A DNA stretch of 64,000 nt. Source: Gossypium raimondii (Eukaryota; Streptophyta; Magnoliopsida; Malvales; Malvaceae). The stretch's first letter is position 1; each line of letters begins with the position of its first letter. A model generated the notes under the pieces. It did no database searches, was not told the DNA's origin, and saw only the letters and a list, made by a program, of their open reading frames with translations. The position numbers were made by a program, and so were the translations under genes. Below, piece after piece: positions 58,636-64,000 of this stretch. The stretch is from positions 59,105,924 to 59,169,923 of the forward strand of contig NC_068570.1 of NCBI RefSeq assembly GCF_025698545.1. The letters are read 5' to 3'.

Positions 58636-60251
58636 ATGACGGTTGTTCTTTACCGGCATGTATTCTCGTGTGTCTCGAATTAGCTCATGTAATGTTATCT
58701 ACAATCAAGTCTCTTGTCCTTAATTTGCCTTTGCGTATGAACTATTTATTATGAACTATAGATTTGATAACACTGTTTAATTGTGCTGGAGAATTGTGTT
58801 TTACTTGTAATTAAAGTGTGTTTAATTGTATGCTTAAACTTCCATAGTTATAAGTTTTATGTTTTACTCCATTTTCAGGTTGTTGGGAAAATTGGATTCG
58901 ACTAATCGGTTGGTTTTACGATTCAATCATATAAGTTGAATTGAAAGACAAGAAAAATAGTTGGAAAAAGTAAAAAAATTCGAATTTTCTGTTTATTAAT
59001 ATTAATATTGGATTTTAAAATATTCATGCATTGGTCAATACACAATGTTTCGATAAAAGTGTAATTCATTATCATAATGGTAAAAAGTTAAAATCTTTAT
59101 ATTTTTTAATAGGGTTAAATAATTATCTGGGGCCTGAATTTGGTAACTTTTTCTATATTGGGTTCTGAATTATTTTTTGGTTTAAGTTAGGTTCTAAATT
59201 GGCAATTGCTCCCATAGTGGGACTTGACTTGACAATTGTTTTTACATTAATACTTGAAGCTTAGGGTTTTTAATGACTAACTTGGATAAAAAAAAAATTT
59301 AAGTTCTAATGTGGGAACATTTGTCAAGTTCAGGGTCTAACTTGAACAAAAAAAAGTTCAGGCTTCAATGTAAAAGAAGTTACTAAGTTTAAGTCTCAAA
59401 ATGTGAATTAATCCTTTTTATTCATAAATAGATTGGTGCAAAATGTTCCAAATGTGTGATTGGTATTGGGTGAAACGAGCTCATGCGACTTGTACAAATA
59501 AAAATTTTAACTAACTTGGAAAAAAATTGGTTGTACCGATCTATCATTGGAACAACATGCACCAACTAAAATAACAAAGAACTAAAATCGGTACGGAACC
59601 GACTACATTGATGGGAATTGATACTAAGAATAATAGAAATTCAATGAATAATTGAATAAACATTTTTGCATTATAGAAATTGTGATTATCTTTGTTAATA
59701 TTCCCATAAATGTGTTCAATAAGTCAATGCTTTTATGTTTAAAAATTGAGAAAAATAAATAAAAATATAAGTAAAACATAAACAAAATTGTTGATAAATC
59801 AAGTACACATTCAAAGGCATTCAATGGACCATGAAAATAGTCCATTCAAAATGACAATAAAAATCCTCCATTCAAACAAGTTGATAATAAGCACAAGCAC
59901 AAGCCCAAACTCAACCCATCCCTATATTAAGGGCACTTTATCGATATTAACAATTAAACTTATATTTTTAAAGTCAAACAGTAAAATGATTAAATTTTAA
60001 GTGTAAGAAGAATACAAGAACCAGAACCATATTTTAACAAAAAAAAAATCCAATTTATTAATAATAAAGAAAGCTAAGCATTACAATAGTTCTAAGGATT
60101 GAAGAGCATAACAAAGTAATAACACCTAATAGATGTTTAATTTATTAACATGATAAGGATTTTCTATCATTAATTCTATTTATCTATCTATATATATATA
60201 TATGTTTATATAATTTTATGCATTGTCACTGATTCAGATGATGACATACCA
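58636..60251. other. Convergent intergenic region between RABF2 and the GDSL gene
   Basis: Contains the 3' UTRs of both genes and, at about 59110-59420, a run of repeated phrases (TGAATTTGGTAACTTTT, TAACTTGGATAAAAAAAA, TAACTTGAACAAAAAAAAGT) typical of a degraded palindromic element. A pair of GTCCATTCAAA / CTCCATTCAAA words is at 59839-59877. No gene. Confidence 0.45.
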
Positions 60252-63200
60252 TCAAGAATTAGCAAGTTGTCGCATATTGATGGGTGAAACATATTCAAGG
60301 CCACCATCCAATGCATACTTTGCTCCGATTACAACCGCCGAGTCCGTCGGATGGAACGGATCCCAGAAAATATACTTAGTTCGATCGGGACAAACTCGAG
60401 ATGACGATATGCACGGAATTAGACCGCCATGTGCCCCTATCGCTTCACAACAAGCATGATCATCATTCTCAAATCCTGAAAAATAAAAAAAAAGATCAAA
60501 ATTTAAAGCTCATTAACTTTTCCAAATCCCAAATTTAGAGTTCATTGTTGAAAATACTTCACCATATGAGCTATAGTTGTTAATTATATCTTCCGTTACG
60601 GCATAATAATCGAAATAAACGAATGTCGATCCCGGTAGGTTTTCGGTAAGATCTTCGAGCAAGTTCTTCAATTTAGAGTTATATAACATGGCCATTCTAT
60701 TTAGTAAGGAAAGACAAGCCTGGCCACATAAATGTATGTCCCTCTCGAATGGTATTAAACCCACTTTTGGGGCATTGAGCACTGCAATCTTCCTAGCATC
60801 CAAGTTATAAAGTCTCTACAATTTACATAGATTGAAGATGGTTAGAAATCAGATGTTGTTTAGGTGTTTTCCGGAGTTGAATCCAGTGAACATCTTGATC
60901 AGGCAAAAGTTAGTGAGGGTTTGTAAAGAAAAACCCTCACCGGCTTTTACTTGATAGATCAAAATGTTTACTTGGTTTAATTACTTAACTCTTAAAAAGC
61001 CATAGCTAGATTCTTAGAAATAGATCTAGAAGTTTACTCGACTCAATCACCTAGAAAGGGAAAAATTCTCTTCAACCAGGTGAAGCAAAAGATAGTGACG
61101 GGTTGCAAAGGAAAACCCTCACTGACTTTTGCTTGATAGATAAAGATATTTACTCGGTTTAATCATTAAGAAACTCTTAAAAAAGCATAGTTAGATTGTT
61201 AGAAATAGATCTAGAAGTTTACTTGACTTAATCACCTAGAAGGGGAAAACCCCCCCTTAAAAAACCCTATAGTGCTAGAAATTGTATCTTGTTTAGGCGT
61301 TTTTCGAAGTTGAATCAAGTGAACTTTTTGATCAGGTAAAAGTTAGTGAGGGGTTGCAAAGGAAATCCCTCACTGCTTTGCAACCCCTCACTGACTTTTA
61401 CTTGATAGATCGAGATATTTGCTCGGTTTAATCACTTAAGAAATTTTTAAAAAACCACTAACTAGATTATTAGAACCAGATCTGGAAGTTCACTTGATTC
61501 AATCACCCAGAAGGGGGAAACCTTGTCAATAAGCCCTAGAGTGCTAAAAATTGGATCTTGTTGAGGGGATTTCAATGTTTGAACTGAGAAAGGATTTCAA
61601 TAGTTTAATACCATGTCAGTAATTTCATCTTGAATTTTAGAATTTTCATTTGAATTTGGTTTTTTTCAGGATGAAAATGCTGATGTGGTATTAAACCATT
61701 GGAAAAATTATACAGACGGCGTGACATCACTGTTTCATGCAATCCTTTCCCAAACTGTGAAAAACCTTGACCCACCGAAATTTTTTCAATAAACCCTAAT
61801 AAGTGAAAATACAAATCATAAATTGAGAGCAATTAGTGGGAAGAATTTAACTGTGAGTTGGGATTTGAAGTTTGAAATTATTTCATCCACATAATTGTTG
61901 GTATCAAAAACTGATCGAGATTCTCCAAATAAGATATCGTTAGCCCCAATGCCAAGAAAATAGAGTGAGTTTCTAAGCAATGCTTGAGCCGCTATTGCAC
62001 CAATTCCTGATATGATGTCTTGCCTAGTCTTTGCAAAGTAATCCACTTGTTTATCCATACTAATTCTCTCACCCTGCAAAAAAAAGAAAATTGCTTTAAA
62101 CAAGCTTAAATTTAAGACTTTAGAACTAAAAGGGACTAAATTTGATATTATACCACTTAGCTAAATGGGGCAAGGCCATTATATGCCCTCCACTAGCTAC
62201 ACCCCAGTCCAACAAGTTTGAGTAGTAACTTTTTATGGTCAAATCGGATTAAATTAGATTCGGGTTTGAATCCATCAAATAAGATTTTCGAGTTTAAATC
62301 GATATTGACAAATCTATCCGAACTAATATGAAGTCGACAAGTAACGATATAATTTAGTAATGCAAGAGAATAAGGAAGAAATTAAGCTTACAAATACTGC
62401 TCCAGTGGCTTGTAAAATTCCAGCTCCGGAGGAGGCATAGTTAACACCTTTCAAAATCATATCTCCAGTTGTATTAGGTGCTAGGAAAGGAGGAGCATAA
62501 TCTTCAAAGCCAATTTCCTCTCCTGTTCAAACACACAAAAAATAAAAAAATTAGTATAGTAGGGGCCTGCTATGCATCCAAACTCAAAGGTCTAATTGGT
62601 ATTTGGGAGGTTTGGGTGAAAATATTACGCTCGAAAATGGGCTTAGTAAAAAATAAAGGTTTGCTTAAATCATAGGTTGTATTTGGACTTCATATTCAAG
62701 GCTTGATCTCGTCCCAACTAGATATTACCATATGAAAACTAAATATATAATACTTATGTTTACAAATTTAATAAAAGGAAAAATAATATAAAAATAACAT
62801 CGTTTTATATGCGCGAGCCTAAACGAACTTGGTTAACCATTTATAAATATGGAAACGCTTGGATAAAATTTGAGACCCATAAGGGTTTGACCAAACTTGG
62901 ACAACTATATATGACTTCGATACCATACAGATTCGGTTCATAGACACTAGAGATGACGAGGGGTGGACGGTCTTTTGCCCGCATTGACCCCGACCCGATA
63001 TAGTCTTGACTTATCTCGACCCCAATCCTAACTCCATAACTATTAATTCACACACCTTAAAAATTTAAGGTATACCTGATCCCAACTTAACCCGAGATGT
63101 CATTATTTTTTATTTTTATAAATGTATATTATTTATCAAAATAGAACAATTGTTGAGAGTGCAACAAGGAAAGAAAGTAAGCAAGAGAAATGGTTGAATT

Positions 63201-63730
63201 AAGAGCATTTTTGTAATTATCTCGAGGCAAGGTAAGGTGGTTTTTTCTAAACCTAGTCCCGTCTTAATATTCGCCTCGACTTGCCTCAAACCTAATTTCA
63301 AAAAGAAGCCAACCTTATCAAATCGAGTCAAGTCGAAATCTGTTAGTTTTGTATTTTTTGTCATCCCAAATAGATATACCCCAATTCAACTTCATAAAAC
63401 AAGAATCGCGTCCTCGTTTTCGATAGCATAACAAGTAGAAAAAATATCAAAAATATAAATTACGAAAGAATTTTGCAGAAACTTGCCTATAACATCGGCA
63501 ATAGTTCGGGAATTGGTGTACCGACCGGACGGATTTCCTTTGCGGAAGTCGATACCGTTAGGATACTCGGGTTTCGCAAATGTGTTGATGTAATAGTTGT
63601 TTCCCACGTCAACCAAAGAATCTCCGAATACAAAGAATGCACTAATAGTTTGGGCAAAACCAATGTGTTTGGCTAAATTATGAGACAATATGGAACAAAT
63701 GATGATAAGCTTGTTCCGAATGGTGCCCAT
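60252..63730 (-). CDS. GDSL-type esterase/lipase, 5 exons
   Basis: Secreted serine hydrolase of the plant GDSL family; substrate cannot be told. Exons 63730-63487, 62522-62392, 62073-61852, 60815-60563 and 60475-60252 sum to 1074 bp, 357 aa. A hydrophobic leader precedes FVFGDSLVDVGNN (catalytic Ser38). Block II is GVNYASSGAG (about 107-116), block III GIGANDI (166-172, Asn170), block V WDPFHPTD with Asp322 and His325, so the active site is complete. The start at 63730 is the only ATG in frame upstream of the leader. Intron 1 needs a GC donor (ATAG|GCAAGT). Intron 3 carries local tandem repeats. The C-terminus is INMRQLANS. Confidence 0.95.
60868..61560. repeat. Three tandem units with internal hairpins in GDSL intron 3
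   Basis: Units are marked by GCAAAAGTTAGTGAGGG-like text at about 60904, 61085 and 61338, TTTACTTGATAGAT at about 60946, 61126 and 61397, and TAGAAATAGATCTAGAAGTT at about 61016, 61200 and (varied) 61472. In each, GTGAGGG is followed by its complement CCCTCAC within about 30 bp; in the third the palindrome is longer (GGGGTTGCAAAG ... CTTTGCAACCCC). Confidence 0.8.
62523..63486. other. GDSL intron 1 content
   Basis: 964-bp intron with a GC donor at 63486-63485. It holds GGGTTTGACC/ACTTGGACAA-type text near 62640-62940 and CCCGACC / CTCGACCCC-rich text near 62980-63330, both resembling degraded inverted-repeat elements. No exon was seen in it. Confidence 0.4.
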
Positions 63731-64000
63731 TTGTGGACTAAAAAATAACAATAATAAAAAGCTAAGGTGGGTTTTGGAATTTTTTTCTTAAGGACTTAAA
63801 GAAGAACTTAAGCTTATGCCGATTGTTTAAATAGTAAAGCAAGCAAGGGTTAACTTAGGAGACTAGCAAAAAGAGCAAAGAAATTCATTACTTAGATAAG
63901 GTTAAAATATGATCTAAGTCCTTGTACTTTTCATACATTTGAAATTTAGTCACCCTATTTTATTTCAAGGAATTTAATCCCTAGGTTTATTATAAGTAGG
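63731..64000 (-). promoter_or_regulatory. GDSL gene leader and promoter, with a TATA-like box
   Basis: TATTTAAA on the minus strand at 63826-63833, about 100 bp upstream of the start codon. The right edge from about 63900 begins another TTTAGTCC-type repeat (AAGTCCTTGTACTTTTCATA). Confidence 0.45.

Noticed and set aside
60868-61560. CRISPR-like array
   Set aside because: Only three long, diverged units in a plant intron without uniform spacers.
63731-63751. Earlier start for the GDSL protein
   Set aside because: The in-frame extension begins at TTG, not ATG; 63730 gives a normal leader.
1-64000. A novel multi-gene system or metabolic cluster
   Set aside because: The eight genes belong to unrelated cellular functions, are separated by repeats and show no shared orientation or domain theme.

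Overview
This is a stretch of plant nuclear genome. It is AT-rich, and its intron-containing genes encode proteins very close to Arabidopsis ones. The genes are separated by dense short repeats: MITE-like inverted repeats, SINEs, LTR relics and LINE relics. The repeat families look like those of cotton and other Malvaceae, but that placement rests on memory and was not tested by search.

Seven protein-coding genes can be modelled exon by exon; six close as full reading frames. From the left they are: (1) the last two exons of an unidentified plus-strand gene (628-922); (2) the proteasome ATPase RPT1, minus strand, 10 exons, 426 aa (1948-5327); (3) a SERINC/TMS1-type membrane protein, minus strand, 6 coding exons, about 411-413 aa (7009-10049); (4) the RNA polymerase subunit RPB12, plus strand, 3 coding exons, 51 aa (13665-14805); (5) a NAC transcription factor of the NAC042/JUB1 type, minus strand, 3 exons, 312 aa (27168-30384); (6) SRP19, plus strand, 3 coding exons, 137 aa (49301-51849); (7) a plant Rab5 GTPase of the RABF2 type, plus strand, 7 exons, 200 aa (55418-58635); and (8) a GDSL esterase/lipase, minus strand, 5 exons, 357 aa (60252-63730). 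The genes are unrelated housekeeping or regulatory loci, and nothing suggests a shared pathway or cluster.

Between the genes are relics. At 18291-21348 lies the dead 3' exon of a nodulin-like/NFD4 MFS gene. It is split by a 2.66-kb solo LTR with a clean 5-bp target duplication, and the gene's reading frame resumes exactly on the far side. A 0.5-kb LTR with related ends and its own 5-bp duplication is at 16143-16660. Two LINE 3' ends with RNase H domains flank this region (17505-18085 plus; 21370-21995 minus). A piece of plastid ycf2 sits directly against a SINE at 36508-36985. Six copies of one tRNA-like SINE family and one copy of a second are recognisable. The intergenic blocks at 21996-27167, 30385-36500, 37017-48560 and 51850-55150 consist almost wholly of inverted-repeat elements, several nested with readable target duplications.

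Points that deserve checking: two neighbouring genes (RABF2 and GDSL) each need a GC-AG intron; several introns carry three or four local tandem copies, one series including a decoy of the SERINC start codon; and several transposon insertions can be dated against an unoccupied copy inside the same window. I found no CRISPR array, true tRNA or rRNA gene, gene cluster or novel multi-gene system.
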